Shown: piece by piece, positions 12,283 through 23,740 of the stretch
How the letters are laid out: each line of letters starts with the position of its first letter
Position numbering within the stretch: position 1 is the stretch's first letter
Assembly: GCA_030998015.1 (NCBI GenBank)
Contig: JARWMV010000232.1
Location: 496,001 to 560,000, forward strand
From: Ceratorhiza oryzae-sativae
Lineage: Eukaryota > Basidiomycota > Agaricomycetes > Cantharellales > Ceratobasidiaceae
Direction: 5' to 3'
DNA: 64,000 nt
Notes under the pieces: model-generated
The model's database searches: none
What the model was told of the DNA's origin: nothing
Seen by the model: only the letters and a program-made list of their open reading frames with translations
Made by a program: the position numbers and the translations under genes

Positions 12283-15200
12283 CTCGACTCTCCCTGCATC
12301 TCACCGCCCTTTTACCGCGCCTTGTACCTAATTGCTTTCGGTTCTCGACTCGCTCGATCTCTCTCATGCTCCACCCCTATGCGCCGACTGCATGCCTCCG
12401 CCTCGATCACTTATGATGTTATTTATTGGGTTGTAGTCCCTGTGTCCCTTTTCGCTGCGCTGTCTTTGTCTTTGCTGCGGGATTGTGTATACCGTGTGCT
12501 CGAGTCGATGTTGCACAGATTTGTGTCCTTGTACTCGTTTTGTTGTTATGGTGGCCATTTTCCTCGTCACTCTATGTTGTGTCTTTCCTTGCGTACATCA
12601 GCCGTTTCGTATATTCTCTGGGCTCCAGTTGTTCATTGTATTCCCTAGTTGCACGATTTCATTTCAATCTAGTCTCAGTCCGCATCATAATCCCGTGTGA
12701 TCCATAAGTCTGACGTTTTGGGGATCAATCCCGCGGACTTGGCGCCCCTCTCTGATCCTGCCACATTCCGTTGGAACATGGATTAGATTTTTTATCCATT
12801 CCAACGTCATTCAATCGGCTAGTAGGTCAACTCAAACCCCACGTACATTCCACCCCTTCCGTCGAACTCGTAGGACCTGGATCTATCTTGGGTCACGCCT
12901 GACCTCCCGCTAGCCTTAAGCCCCTTGTAGCCTCGGTGGACATAGCGGCCCTAGCCATTCATTCACCCGTATTCATGAGCTCAGGACGTCGAGTCCGCAT
13001 AGGCGCGTGATTATCAATACACACTTGTTCCTCCCATTCATTCGTCCCCAATCGGAGGGCACAGTCCAGAGAGCAGTGTGGCACGCGCCCCCCCTCCTGA
13101 CCTCCATGGACCACACGAAGTTACCCGCTCGTTCTAGAGCCAAGCACGATCTGCGATGATCTTATCTCTCCCAGGCGGACCTCAGGGCCGAACAGTTAGG
13201 GGCTTAGAGTATATGCGCATGTGCGCGCTGTTGCTCCCTCAGCACGCAACGTGTTTTTTTTTTTTCTCAATGGGCGATCATCTCAGGAATGTACCACTTG
13301 ACTATCCGGGCCAGCCGTATTGGTTTTAACGAGATTCGGGGGGAGGGGAGGGGAGCTTCCCTCCCCATCGTCTGGGGGTCTTGTCTCCCGTCCCGTCTGT
13401 CCACGCGGGTGCGTGTTTCCCCCCCTCCCCCTCTCGACGCAAATTGACTGCTTTCCTTGTCCAATTTGAGTCGATCGCGTGCCGACTGGACGGATACACC
13501 TTGGCTTGGATGGCAGGACCAGGTTGCTGCCTGCTACTCGATTGGGCACAGATGTCGGATTGTCATGCCGTTGATCTCTTGTCTATGTGTGCTGGTGGCT
13601 GGTTCAGGACCCTGCGGACTTGGGCGGACGAAAAAAGTATTCTATTGGTTTGTTTGTTTGTGGCACTGGAGGACGGGCGGGCGGGCAACGCAACCCGATT
13701 CCTCCCATTCCATAAAGCCAAGACTAGAACAAAAAGAACAAAAAGATAAAAGAATACAAGGGTTCATCTGATTCTGTCGTCGTGTGTATCTATCTCGCTT
13801 AACTTGTACACACGTTTGCGTACGTGAATCTCTGACAATTCAAACACCACTTTCGCCTAACACACTTGCCGAAATGAATGATCCAGAGGCTGAGAAAGTC
13901 TGAGGGAAGTCGGCCGAATGTTTGCAAATTCGGTGTGTATTTTAGGTCGTCTCGGGGGATCAAGCTCAAACGGGCGAAAAATGCCGATGCATGGGTGGCG
14001 TTGTGCTAGCGTCGGCCAGCGTACCCGACTGGATATTGCGCCGTCAAACGGTTCATTTAGCCTTTTTGTTTGGCTAGACTCTTCACGAATATACGTCATT
14101 TGTTCCTCTCAAAAGCCGAAGACAACTTCTTAATGAAATAATATAGAGGCACAACTCGAGCCTGGATCCATTCTGTCGTCGCTAAACACTGTTGTGGCTC
14201 TCCAAGAGAACGAGCCAATCGGATTGCGTGCTAATCAATAGAACATCATGATAAGATCGACTCACTACGTGATCGCCATGACTCGTCCGATCTCGAGGGA
14301 ATCCTATTCAAGGGACAAGGGAGGCGCAAAACGTCAGTGGGCGCTCTTTTCCAAGTCTAGTGCTCCGAGGAACGGTGACGCTCGTTGGTGGCCGGTAATT
14401 AGTTTGGTGGCGGCGGAGCCTCAAGTTCGAGGGTGGCCCCCTCTTGTTCCCATGTCACGCCAACGTCCGATCTGGTCTAGGCAACGTCTGCATGCGAATG
14501 GCATGGTATTCCACATGAGCAAGGGGTGGAGACGGCTCTCGTTGACAGCGGGTGACCTCATGGAATGGTGATATCGCTTGGGTTACCCAATATACGTTCG
14601 CCCTGCGCTGTTGCCCCAGCTTTTTCCTTGCAAGATTCGTAGACAGTGCCGTCGTGTGCTGAGCTCAAAGCCTTGGTCGACTGTTTAAAGCAGGTCGTTG
14701 GACCGAATCAAAGATAGGGCATGTCTACAATGATAAGAAGATCATATTGAACCGAGGCTTGCCTCGGCGCGTGGCAAACAGACTGGCATCTATGGCTGAC
14801 GTCACGCGTCCGGTCATTAGATAGCCGCTCGAGTCCGCTAGGCTGACAGGTGCGCATCCCGCGAAGCCAAGTGGAGAGCGGGCAGAAGACCTCGAGTAAA
14901 CTAGGGGGGAAGGTGGATGTTTGAGGTGGATTAGCTGTGGTGCGTCATAGCATTTCTAGCTTGGGCACATTCAGCGATTTACACGAAAAGCGGGTGGGGT
15001 AAATGCACTACCAGTTGTTTGGAAAGTCGTGCCAGGAAAATGATCGGTAAATGAGACACTGTTCTAGCGAGGATTGTCGGTGTGGGTATCATCATCGGCT
15101 GGGTGGTGACATCAAGCATAGGGGCTTGCTGTTTAGCAAAGAGTCTTTAGTCAGGTCAATCAGGCAAGCATCGTTGCTGATTAGATAAGGCAACCTTGAC

Positions 15201-15420
15201 ATATATCGTGGCACCTGCCGACCATTGGAGTCTCGTCGGGAATTTCGTCGTCATATGCTCTCGCGCTCCAAACCTCTCTGAAATCAATTGCGCAAATCTC
15301 CCACTCGAATCTTCATGCGTGGGTATCATTTCTTCGGCAGAGCGTACGGTGTGACACCGTTAATATACGATGAACTGAATAAATTAAACCACATTGTTGC
15401 TTGTAACGAGTGCACGTGAA
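12283..15420. other. 3.1-kb gene-poor region
   Basis: No frame with a recognisable domain or coherent splicing was found on either strand. A T-run of about 15 lies near 13252-13266, and a purine/pyrimidine-biased stretch near 13340-13440 (GGGGAGGGGAGGGG) could form G-rich structure. The part up to about 12700 is probably the 3' untranslated region of the FYVE gene. Confidence 0.4.
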
Positions 15421-17287
15421 TCATGTTTGACCAGTGAGCTGAGGCGAAAAGGGGTCGGAACATTGATTACAGATTTCAGATGTCAAGAGATAGCACTTAC
15501 TGCTTGGTATCGTTTCATATCCCATTCCTCGTCATCTTCCACCACATCAAGGCGCTCGCGAGGTAGCCACCATTCTAAGAATGCAAAGAAGAAGCAATCG
15601 ACGATGAGAATAATTACGTAAATTGGTCCAGCAAATACCCCTAAATCGTAGGTGCTGTCCCAATATCAGTATGGAATATCAAAGAAGTGATGCCATGCTT
15701 ACCGACACAACCGCTCCCAGAATGACCGAGGTTCCCCGGAGATCACCCATGAGTATATCTTGTCGGTACGCTCGGCCACATCGCCCCAGCTATACATCAG
15801 TTTGATGCGCTCGTGGGCTTTTTGTGGATCGTGTTTGCCCCGAGTTACAATGTCGATGGCTTCGCCAAGCGCTCGGGTTACATCTTGCCTCTAATGTCAA
15901 TTTGAGAAGGCACGCCCATGGCATGAGCGCTCACCGTCTTCGTCGGGCATAGCAAACGAAATCATGTCCTGCGGCAAGACCTCCGGAACACCCCCGACCC
16001 GTGTGCTGACCACGTACAACCCTGTACATGCGGCCTCGAGAAGACCTATCCCAAATGCTTCGGTCAAAGAGGTGTTCAGATAAATGTCCCCTTTAAGTAA
16101 AGTCTGTGAATGCGGGAAAATTGTGAGTCATTGCTCAGACTTGTAGGGCATCCTGTGCTTGGACTACTGACCTCATGGACCTGGTCATGCCGCAGCGATC
16201 CTAGAAGAACGATTCGATCCTGTAGCATGTGGCGTTCTCGCATTTGGAGCAGGTTCGTTAATTTGGGGCCATTACCTCCTGCAAAGTAGAATTAAAGCCA
16301 ATTCGTGTGACGTGTGTAAGAGCCTACCAATAACAAAATGAACCTGAGGGAATTGGGCGCAAATGCGTGGAGCGGCTGCGACCAATAGGTCCACACCCTT
16401 GCGATATGCTAGGCGCGAGATAACAACGATCGTGACTAGCTAATCAAAGTCGAGTGACCCGTTTCCAACAGAAAGTGACGGTCTTACTTTTATTCGCCAG
16501 GTCACGTTCCGTGGCAGGTCCGGGTTTGAACTGCTCCGGGGAAATCGCGTTTGGAACGACAAAAAAGCGCGAGTTGGAAGAATCTTGGACGACCTCTGCG
16601 ACGGCGTTTGCCCGAAGAATGGTATTCTCCCGCCTTTCTGGCGTTTGTCAGAAGAATATCCGTGGTAGGTCGGAGAAAACGCACCCAGTATGTGAAACGC
16701 CAATGACTGCATCGACACTCTTCAACGCCCCAGCCAGGAGTTTGTTGGTCAATATACCCGTTGCGTCGTCAAGGCTAAACAGACTGTGGTCTGTGAAAAC
16801 GGTGCGGATGCCCATGTGGTGGGCGTGCAATAGCCCCTCGTGGGCTAGAGAACTTAGGCTAAATCACGCCGGGCGTCACTAGGTTAATACGCCCGAGACA
16901 TGTTTTGAGGTCGTACCTGGCATGGCCGTGAACGATCTGAACACGTTCACGAAGCATGATTGTGCGAAAATAGGGGAGAAACGTAAAAAAGTTGGGTAGC
17001 GTTGCAGAGGATGTGAGAACCACGAGTGGCACATAGTAAACTTTGATGCCAGGATTTAACCAGCGAACACCATGGCGGTCGGGCGGATGGGAATGGGTTA
17101 TTATGACAATCTTGTGTCTTCAGTCTGAAACGACCCCAGGATATGGCGGACGAATTCCACCTACTCTATGTCCTAGTTTTTGAAGATACACGCTGAGCAT
17201 ATATATATGATTTTCAACTCCGCCAACATTCGGGTGAAAGAAATCGCATATCATACTGCCACGGGCTGAATGAGACATTTGAAGCAT
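15421..17287 (-). CDS. GPI3: PIG-A/GPI3: GPI-anchor N-acetylglucosaminyltransferase catalytic subunit
   Basis: This catalyses the first step of GPI-anchor synthesis, transfer of GlcNAc from UDP-GlcNAc to phosphatidylinositol at the cytosolic face of the ER. The spliced minus-strand protein begins near [20 protein letters not shown] and continues [19 protein letters not shown] and [19 protein letters not shown]. It then reads [19 protein letters not shown] across a splice, [18 protein letters not shown], and the GT4 EX7E motif in [16 protein letters not shown], then [14 protein letters not shown]-terminal hydrophobic anchor ([19 protein letters not shown]) sits just before the tail, as in the family. 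About nine short introns interrupt it; the first is GTAGGT...ACAAG (54 bp). The start may be 17287 (ATGCTTCAAATG) or the ATG at 17278. Splicing the last exon (CTCAG acceptor) gives a TGA ending at 15421. A CACGTG box lies about 175 bp upstream. Confidence 0.9.
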
Positions 17288-17505
17288 ATTTTAAGGTAAA
17301 CTACCTACGCAATCTTGTACTGCATTACGAGTCAAAGTATTGGGGAGGGCCGCGTATAGGTGATATTTAATATAGTTTCATCTGATGAATAAGGGATAAC
17401 TGTGTGTATAGGCCACCAGCACGTCGCAGGGCTGGTTAAGAACGCGCAGCAGACGTTTCGGTCACGTGAGCATTTGTACGCGTCGAGGCTGTAAAGGCCA
17501 GCTTA
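17288..17505. other. Upstream region of the PIG-A gene
   Basis: This 218-bp spacer lies between the PIG-A start and the MITE insertion. It contains TCACGTGAGC (CACGTG at 17463-17468), a likely bHLH-type binding site for the minus-strand gene. Nothing else is visible. Confidence 0.4.
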
Positions 17506-17709
17506 CTCAGCAAAAAATGGTTGGTGGCATTACATGTTATTACATGTAACAAGGGTGTTGTTGTGTAACAGTGTTATCATGTGTTGTTAGCATGTGATTA
17601 CACCATTACATGTAATAACACTGATGTAATATATTATTATAACAAGGTTTTACACCATTTACACCATTACACACCCCCTGGTGTGACAACACCAACCATT
17701 TTTGCTGAG
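17506..17709. mobile_element. Tc1/mariner-like MITE (204 bp) with TA target duplication
   Basis: The ends are inverted repeats: CTCAGCAAAAAATGGTTGG at the left and CCAACCATTTTTGCTGAG at the right, differing by one A. Both ends are flanked by TA (17504-17505 and 17710-17711), the target duplication made by Tc1/mariner-class transposases. The interior is AT-rich, has no coding capacity and contains further palindromic TTACATGTAA-type stretches, as expected for a non-autonomous miniature element. Mobilisation by a transposase elsewhere in the genome is inferred. Confidence 0.85.
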
Positions 17710-17738
17710 TATAGTTGACTCAGCCATTGTCCTCACCT

Positions 17739-17774
17739 AGAGATGTCTCACCAGCATGCTGGCAAGACATCTCT
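17739..17774. repeat. 36-bp near-perfect palindrome
   Basis: AGAGATGTCT and AGACATCTCT pair perfectly around the self-complementary core CCAGCATGCTGG; only the CA on each side of the core is unpaired. It lies between the MITE and the LTR-like repeat. It could be a cruciform or protein site, or a relic transposon end. Confidence 0.7.
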
Positions 17775-17899
17775 AACCTCACCATCACCAACAGCTGGGC
17801 ATGGGAGGAAGACATGATATCTGGATGGGATTTGATTAGAGAGCTAAGCCTTGACTTGATCACAACGTTGCCATCTGGGACGTCAACATCCCAGAACAT

Positions 17900-17949
17900 T
17901 GTTATGGATCACTAACATTTTTCTATTATTTTAGTCTGCTTTGCCAACC
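17900..17949. repeat. Extra 50-bp copy of the LTR-like terminus
   Basis: The 50 bases from 17900 begin TGTTATGGATCACTAAC and are repeated directly at 17950-17999 with a few substitutions. The second copy is the true outer end of the left LTR-like repeat. The first is an additional tandem copy not present beside the right repeat, probably from replication slippage or a nested/abortive insertion. Confidence 0.8.
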
Positions 17950-19258
17950 TGTTATGGATCACTAACCTTTTTCTATTAATTTAGTCTGCTCTGCCAACCT
18001 CAAGCAATGCCTCTGTAATTTTCCTGAAATTAAATGAATTTGTATGCATCTGAATTTGTACTATTTGTGTTTCATTAAATAGTACAAAATCTCCTCTTTC
18101 CAACGCATATTTTATCATGATTTTATCTTAAGAACTCAGAGAGATATAGAGGTTGCAATATTTCCTCTTATCAGGAGATATTGATTACAACATTGTGCTG
18201 CTCATATCTTGGCAACCACTTATGCTATCAAAGTGATCTTATGCTCTATTGATAGATAATCTTCAGCAGTATCTGCTGCCCAAAGATTGTCGCGATCCAC
18301 CAGATCTTCACACTGGAATGGCCCAAAGATCATTAGAATCTTACTGGACCATCAATCAAGATCTAATGACTCCAGTGAGTCAGGAGAGCCTTCTAAATTG
18401 ATCCAGAAGCTTCTCTGACTCACTTTATGACTCACTGAGATGTAGCCTCCGTTCATTACATGTATATACTATGATAATATGATCTACAAGCCAATAGCAG
18501 GTCTCAGATGCATCAATGCCTTTGATCTACACCCTGTCTTTACTCTCTTATCCTATACTGGGCTAGGATATGCCCCAAGTATAGCAGTACCCTCTTTTGA
18601 TGATTGCACTGGCATGCATGCATCTATTTGGCTCTGGAATGCCCTCCTCAGGGTATAAAAGGACCTCCTCTGAGGCCCTTCCAGACCACCTTCCCTCCTC
18701 TACTCAACCCAGACCAGTTATTGGTTTCCTTTTTCTCTTTCTATTTCTCTTGTCTGTGTGTGATTTCTTATATAACTAGTACTGAGGAATAAAGTACCAT
18801 ATTAGTTATATACTGTCTGATTCATTGTATCTTATATACAGAGATATATAAGGATACAATATTGCCTGATTGAGTGTGACATTAAGTACCAGCTATTAGA
18901 GGAAATCTAAGTACCTGTAGCTGAGGAAGTACACACATTAGGCAGCCCACCATCTATCCTATAAGCTATTGCTTAAGTCTAGTATTAAGATTAGTATCAG
19001 TTAGTCCAAGTGACTAGGGCTGAACTACATTTAAGATATCTAAGGGAACCTGACCATAGTAGTCTTGCTCTTTATACCTATAAATTAGTCAGTTTACACT
19101 GTGAAAGATTAAGACTACCTTGAGTGTTACTTGATTGCATTGCAACTACTTTGAGCCTTCTTACTCTAGTCTAAGAAGTATTGAGTACGATTAGTGTATA
19201 CTAATATATCTACATTTGCTTAAGCTCTAGATATTCAAGTGTACCCTGACCTGTAACA
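17950..19258 (+). repeat. Left LTR-like repeat (about 1309 bp), plus orientation
   Basis: It starts TGTTATGGATC and ends CCTGTAACA, i.e. TG...CA with short TGTTA/TAACA terminal inversions, as in retrotransposon LTRs. A TATAAAA box lies at 18654-18660 and an AATAAA signal at 18788-18793, spaced as in a U3-R-U5 layout. The same sequence occurs in reverse complement at 19921-21229. No primer-binding site or gag/pol coding follows at 19259, so it behaves as a solo LTR or as half of an inverted pair. CpG is very rare. Confidence 0.75.
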
Positions 19259-19920
19259 AAGCTGGGTGTGCAAGGACAGCACAAGGCAATAATTGTTGAA
19301 AGTGACAATTCTGAGGGTGAAATCAAGCTCATCAGTGACAATACAAGTTGGTTGAGCATTGAAACAGAAGTACCTAGGGAAAACTCTTATGTCCCAGAAG
19401 GGATAATGTGATCAGGTGCAGAGGATTTGGCTTGGGTTGATGACAGAGGCCTGAGGGCAGATTCTTGCGTTGTCTTGGAGGTGAGTTGTTGTTTGAGGAT
19501 TCAAACCACCAGTCTCACCTCTATTTTTGCTTGCTTCTTTGATTTAGGGAGCAGGTATGATGAACAAACCAGATACAGCAGAAACTTCAAACAAGATGGA
19601 GTATGTGATGTCAACAGAAGAATACCTTGAGGCACTCACATTGCTTGAAGATGGTATGGGTGAATTGAAGCTCAACATTACAATAACTAACGCCAAGGCA
19701 GCCAACAGCACAGACACTGGGGCACCAATGCCTGCACAAAACAAGGAGCCAACCCCCAAAGCTGTCAAAATCGACCTACAAGATTTGACAGCGCAGTTGG
19801 ATGGTGATGATGATGAAGGTGAAGAATCATTTTATGCCACCCTAAACCGATACCTGCATCAGTTATTGAATGAAGAGAAGAAACCAAAAGCACTGAACAT
19901 GAAGGTTTTGATCAAGCTCA
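19259..19920 (+). pseudogene. Spacer between inverted LTRs: fragment of a transposon-encoded gene
   Basis: This 662-bp loop carries coding-like blocks interrupted by a stop and a probable intron. The first is QGQHKAIIVESDNSEGEIKL from about 19276. After GTGAGT...TTTAG (near 19479-19549), an open frame runs from 19557 containing STEEYLEALTLLEDGMGELK and a very acidic DGDDDEGEE patch, and then enters the right LTR. With the DDE transposase relic beyond the right LTR, it is probably the amino-terminal part of the same transposon gene, split by LTR insertion. That link is inference. Confidence 0.45.
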
Positions 19921-21229
19921 TGTTACAGGTCAGGGTACACTTGAATATCTAGAGCTTAAGCAAATGTAGATATGTTAGTATACACTAATCGTACTCAATA
20001 CTTCTTAGGCTAGAGTAAGAAGGCTCAAAGTAGTTGCAATGCGATCAAGTAACACTCAAGGTAGTCTTAATCTTTCACAGTGTAAACTGACTAATTTATA
20101 GGTATAAACAGCAAGACTACTATGGTCAGGTTCCCTTAGATATCTTAAATGTAGTTCAGCCCTAGTCACTTGGACTAACTGATACTAATCTTAATACTAG
20201 ACTTAGGTGATAGCTTATAGGATAGATGGTGGGCTGCCTAATGCATGTACTTCCTCAGCTACAGGTACTTAGATTTCCTCTAATAGCTGGTACTTAATGT
20301 CATGCTCAATCAGGCAATATTGTATCCTTATATATCAGTGTATATAAGATACAATGACTCAGACAGTATATAACTAATATGGTACTTTATTCCTCAGTAC
20401 TAGTTATATAAGAAATCACACACAGACAAGAGAAATAGAAAGAGAAAAGAAACCAATAACTGGTCTGGGTTGAGTAGAGGAGGGAAGGTGGTCTGGAAGG
20501 GCCTCAGAGGAGGTCCTTTTATACCCTGAGGAGGGCATTCCAGAGCCAAATAGATACATGCATGCCAGTGCAATCATCAAAAGAGGGTACTGCTACACTT
20601 GGGGTACACCCTAGCCCAGTATAGGATAAAAGAGTAAAGACAGGGTGTGGATTGACAGCATTGATGCATCTGAGACCTGCTATTGGCTTGTAGATCATAT
20701 TATCATAGTATATACATGTAATGAATGGAGGCTACATCTCAGTGAGTCATAAAGTGAGTCAGAGAAGCTTCTGGATCAATTTGGGAAGCTCTCCTGACTC
20801 ACTGGAGTCATTAGATCTTGATTGATGGTCCAGTAAGATTCTAATGATCTTCAGGCCATTCTGGCGCAAGGATCCAGTGGATCGCAACAATCTTTGGGCA
20901 GCAGATACTGCCAAAGATTAGCTATCGATAGAGCATAAGATTGCTCTGATAGAGTAAGCAGTTCCTGAGATATGAGCAGTGCAATGTTGTAATCAATATC
21001 TCCTGATAAGAGGAAATATTGCAAGCTCTGTATCTCTCTGAGATCTTATCATAAAAACTTAATAAAATATGCGTTGGAGAGCAGGAAATTTGTACTATTC
21101 AATGGAATGGAAAATAGTACAATTCAGAGCGCATACAAATCCAAGTATTTCACAATTTAATTACAGAGGCATTGCTTGAGGTTGGCAGAGCAGACTAAAA
21201 TAATAGAAAAATGTTAGTGATCCATAACA
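19921..21229 (-). repeat. Right LTR-like repeat (about 1309 bp), minus orientation
   Basis: Reverse complement of 17950-19258 with the same length and the same TGTTA/TAACA ends. Its TATA box (TTTTATA at 20517-20523) and poly(A) signal (TTTATT at 20386-20391) face inward on the minus strand. Arms are highly similar, with local patches of lower identity (for example near 21065-21165). Flanking pentamers gctca and gctgc are not a clean target duplication. Confidence 0.75.
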
Positions 21230-22623
21230 GCTGCATCCCAATTGTATTGGAGTCTTTCTTTTCGAACAGTCATCTGCCCACAGCGCATTTGCAGACAATG
21301 CATTAGTTGTGAAAAGGATGAATGTGACACCAGGTGGAAAGAACATGAAGCCAATGCACCCTACAAAAATCCCAATGGATAACCTGCATCCCCACTTACA
21401 AGGAAAGGTACAAACCATGGTCTTTGAGGATGAACATCCCAATGCTGGCCAGCCTAAGGGTATGTGAGTTGTGCTTGAAGAGCATGGGCTACTTGAAAGT
21501 TTGAGCTGTGGTCAGAATGGGCAGCCAATAGGAACCTGTGCTGAGTGTTGGAAATCAGATGAAGCCTGCACCAAAGCTGAAAAGGAAGCATGCAAGTGTA
21601 TGGAGGAAGATCCTGAGTTTTATAGAAATCTAGGTATGCATACATCCACTTTTCTTGTGTTTCTCTTGCCTAATTACCAGTATATGTCAATGACAACAAG
21701 TCAGGCAACAAGGGAAATAGTAAGAAAAGAAAAGAACTTGTATTCGACAAGAGGTCAAGTTCTTGAGGAGTCCTCTGTGAACTTGACCTGGTTTATATAC
21801 ATAGTACAAGCCACATCATAACAAACAAGTCTGTACAGTGAGTCATGGCTGATAAGAGATAGAAGCAGTAGAAGTGACTGTGGAACTGCAGAATTTCACA
21901 TCAGAGTTGAAATACATCTTGGTTATCAGCCCAGAACATCCCCTGAATCACATGACACAGATATACCATAAAAGGCAAGTATGTTTTGAAGATGATCTCA
22001 TAAAATGTAATAAATCGAGAAAATATTATAGAGTGGATATATGTGTGTCAGTTCATGACAGTATACAGAGGATACTGGGCTTGATGAAGATCATCCACAA
22101 CATCAGCCCTGATCTGCCACCTGCTGCATGCAGTGATGCCTCTTGTTACAGGAAGATTTCCTCAATGAAAAGCCATGGATTCAACTTATCCTTGAACAAG
22201 CTGGTCACATTTGTCTGTTTCTTCCCAAGTTTCACTGCAAGCTGAGCCCTATTGAAATGTACTGGGGTTACGCAAAGCAATGTGAGTGCAACCAATACCT
22301 GTACAGATACTTTGACTCATATAATACAAAGTCTTCTGAGAAGAAGCAGATGGAACACTTACAAAGGCTTGTGTACTTGTTCCACAATGCTTGGATAGGT
22401 GCAAAGTGGAGACGATTTGCCATTATTGGCAGAAGTCATGGCACTATATGGACACATACATGTAAGTGATCAGCTGAAGATCATTGTTGCATATGAGTTG
22501 ACCTATGTTTGTGCAAAGGGTTGGGCTTACAGGCAAGGATGCCAAACAGGCAGTCAAAAAGTACAAATCTCATCAGTGCATCACACTCAAGAAGGCAGAT
22601 GCAAGCTTATCATAGATACTTAA
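21230..22623 (+). pseudogene. Degenerate DDE-superfamily (IS630/Tc1-like) transposase
   Basis: Several plus-strand blocks match the fungal DDE superfamily endonuclease layout: GVFLFEQSSAHSAFADNALV near 21250-21310, then MNVTPGGKNMKP. A frame with a stop precedes VVLEEHGLLESLSCGQNGQ near 21465. At 22160-22280 FLNEKPWIQLILEQAGHICL continues to LPKFHCKLSPIEMYWGYAKQ, which holds the catalytic Glu in the usual NPIE-like position (here SPIE). A Tyr/Arg-rich tail follows (RRFAIIGRSHGTIW). In-frame stops and frame changes separate the blocks, so it is inactive. Strong lack of CpG fits methylation-driven decay. Its upstream part appears interrupted by the right LTR. Confidence 0.75.
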
Positions 22624-22852
22624 TATGGAATATTTGTAATCAGAATATACTAAGTGCTCAGGTACCTGTCACTAATTTCAAATGTAACACATGATGTTTC
22701 AATTTTGGGGGGCAGATTTTTGACATGTTCTCTGATCGAAACCAAAAGCACACCTCCGATTCTCCGCACCATGTTTGCTCGGTTCGCACTAAAATAAAGG
22801 CCTAATTTGTATCTCATCGAGAGTTGAAAGTTGTTGAAAAATTTGCTTCTGT

Positions 22853-23041
22853 GAGCTCATCCGGGAGGCAGTGACCTGGTGGGAGGCACTGTACAACCAC
22901 ACTCTGGAATACGCCAGCGCTCGACAGACCCTGGACCCCCCTACAACTTGGCGCCGTCAACTCACTACTGGACTCAACCAACTCGATACGGTGAAATATA
23001 CCCATTGCTCCAAGGTCACGTGGCTATGGGTTGTATCATAA
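22853..23041 (+). pseudogene. Orphan coding-like fragment
   Basis: A 63-codon plus-strand stretch reads as plausible protein (ELIREAVTWWEALYNHTLEY, then SARQTLDPPTTWRRQLTTG) before a TAA. No start codon or neighbouring exon could be assigned and no family is recognised. It may be a truncated gene at the edge of the repeat island. Confidence 0.25.
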
Positions 23042-23740
23042 ATCTTAGCCTTGATTCAGTCGGATACCAGCGTTTTCCCAGTCGGGCTAAACGTTCCTTG
23101 ACTGCTGAAAATTGAGCACAATGACTTGCTCTTGCGCTCTCACAAGGTGTTTTACGCTATAGTGTCGAGTTACCAGCTAATCAAGGGGAGTGCCGGCTAT
23201 CAGCAGTATCATAGGGACGAGCTGGCAACTGTTTTGGATATTTGTGTTGCCTTATCCGGTATATAGGATAGAGTATTACATTGTAGTTAGTATCGAGGCT
23301 CCAGGATCGCAACGTGCTCACGTCACCTGCCCGACTTTTCACAGACAGGGAGCCACTTGATTTGCAACCATGGCCCTGAAAGGAGCTCATCCACAAGGTG
23401 TATTCATTGTTTTGATGGGTTAGGTCGCGCTGCTAACAATTCTGTCCTTGAAGAGAGCTCGCATCCCTTGGCAAAATAATCAGAATCGCTCAGAGAACCA
23501 TGATGTTCGCTATCGAAACCCAGAGCCAGGCCTGCCGAGTTGGTTAGATACAAAGGCCGAAAACCCGGTGCCAATCCCGTTATAGGTGATGTTGCTGCGT
23601 GTGAGGCTATCTTCTTGATTAACAGCAGAGCCTCGCCGTGCGTAGCTCGGGCCGCAGCCCATTTATCTCTTGGGGATCTGGCTTCAGCGTTGGTATAAAT
23701 ACACGACTATGGGCCAGAGAGACATCTAGGAAAGGCCATC
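23042..23740. other. Spacer upstream of the first DUF6593 gene
   Basis: No gene is seen in about 700 bp. A TATA-like GGTATAAATACACG near 23690 lies about 50 bp before the ATG at 23741 and is a good core-promoter candidate for it. Confidence 0.45.

Noticed and set aside
15394..16882. Plus-strand frames across 15.4-16.9 kb
   Set aside because: They are antisense to PIG-A exons, which give a full conserved protein on the minus strand.
17950..21229. DNA transposon with 1.3-kb terminal inverted repeats
   Set aside because: Considered as the main call, but TG...CA ends, TATA and AATAAA signals favour LTRs; no flanking target duplication was found for either reading, so it remains a secondary possibility.
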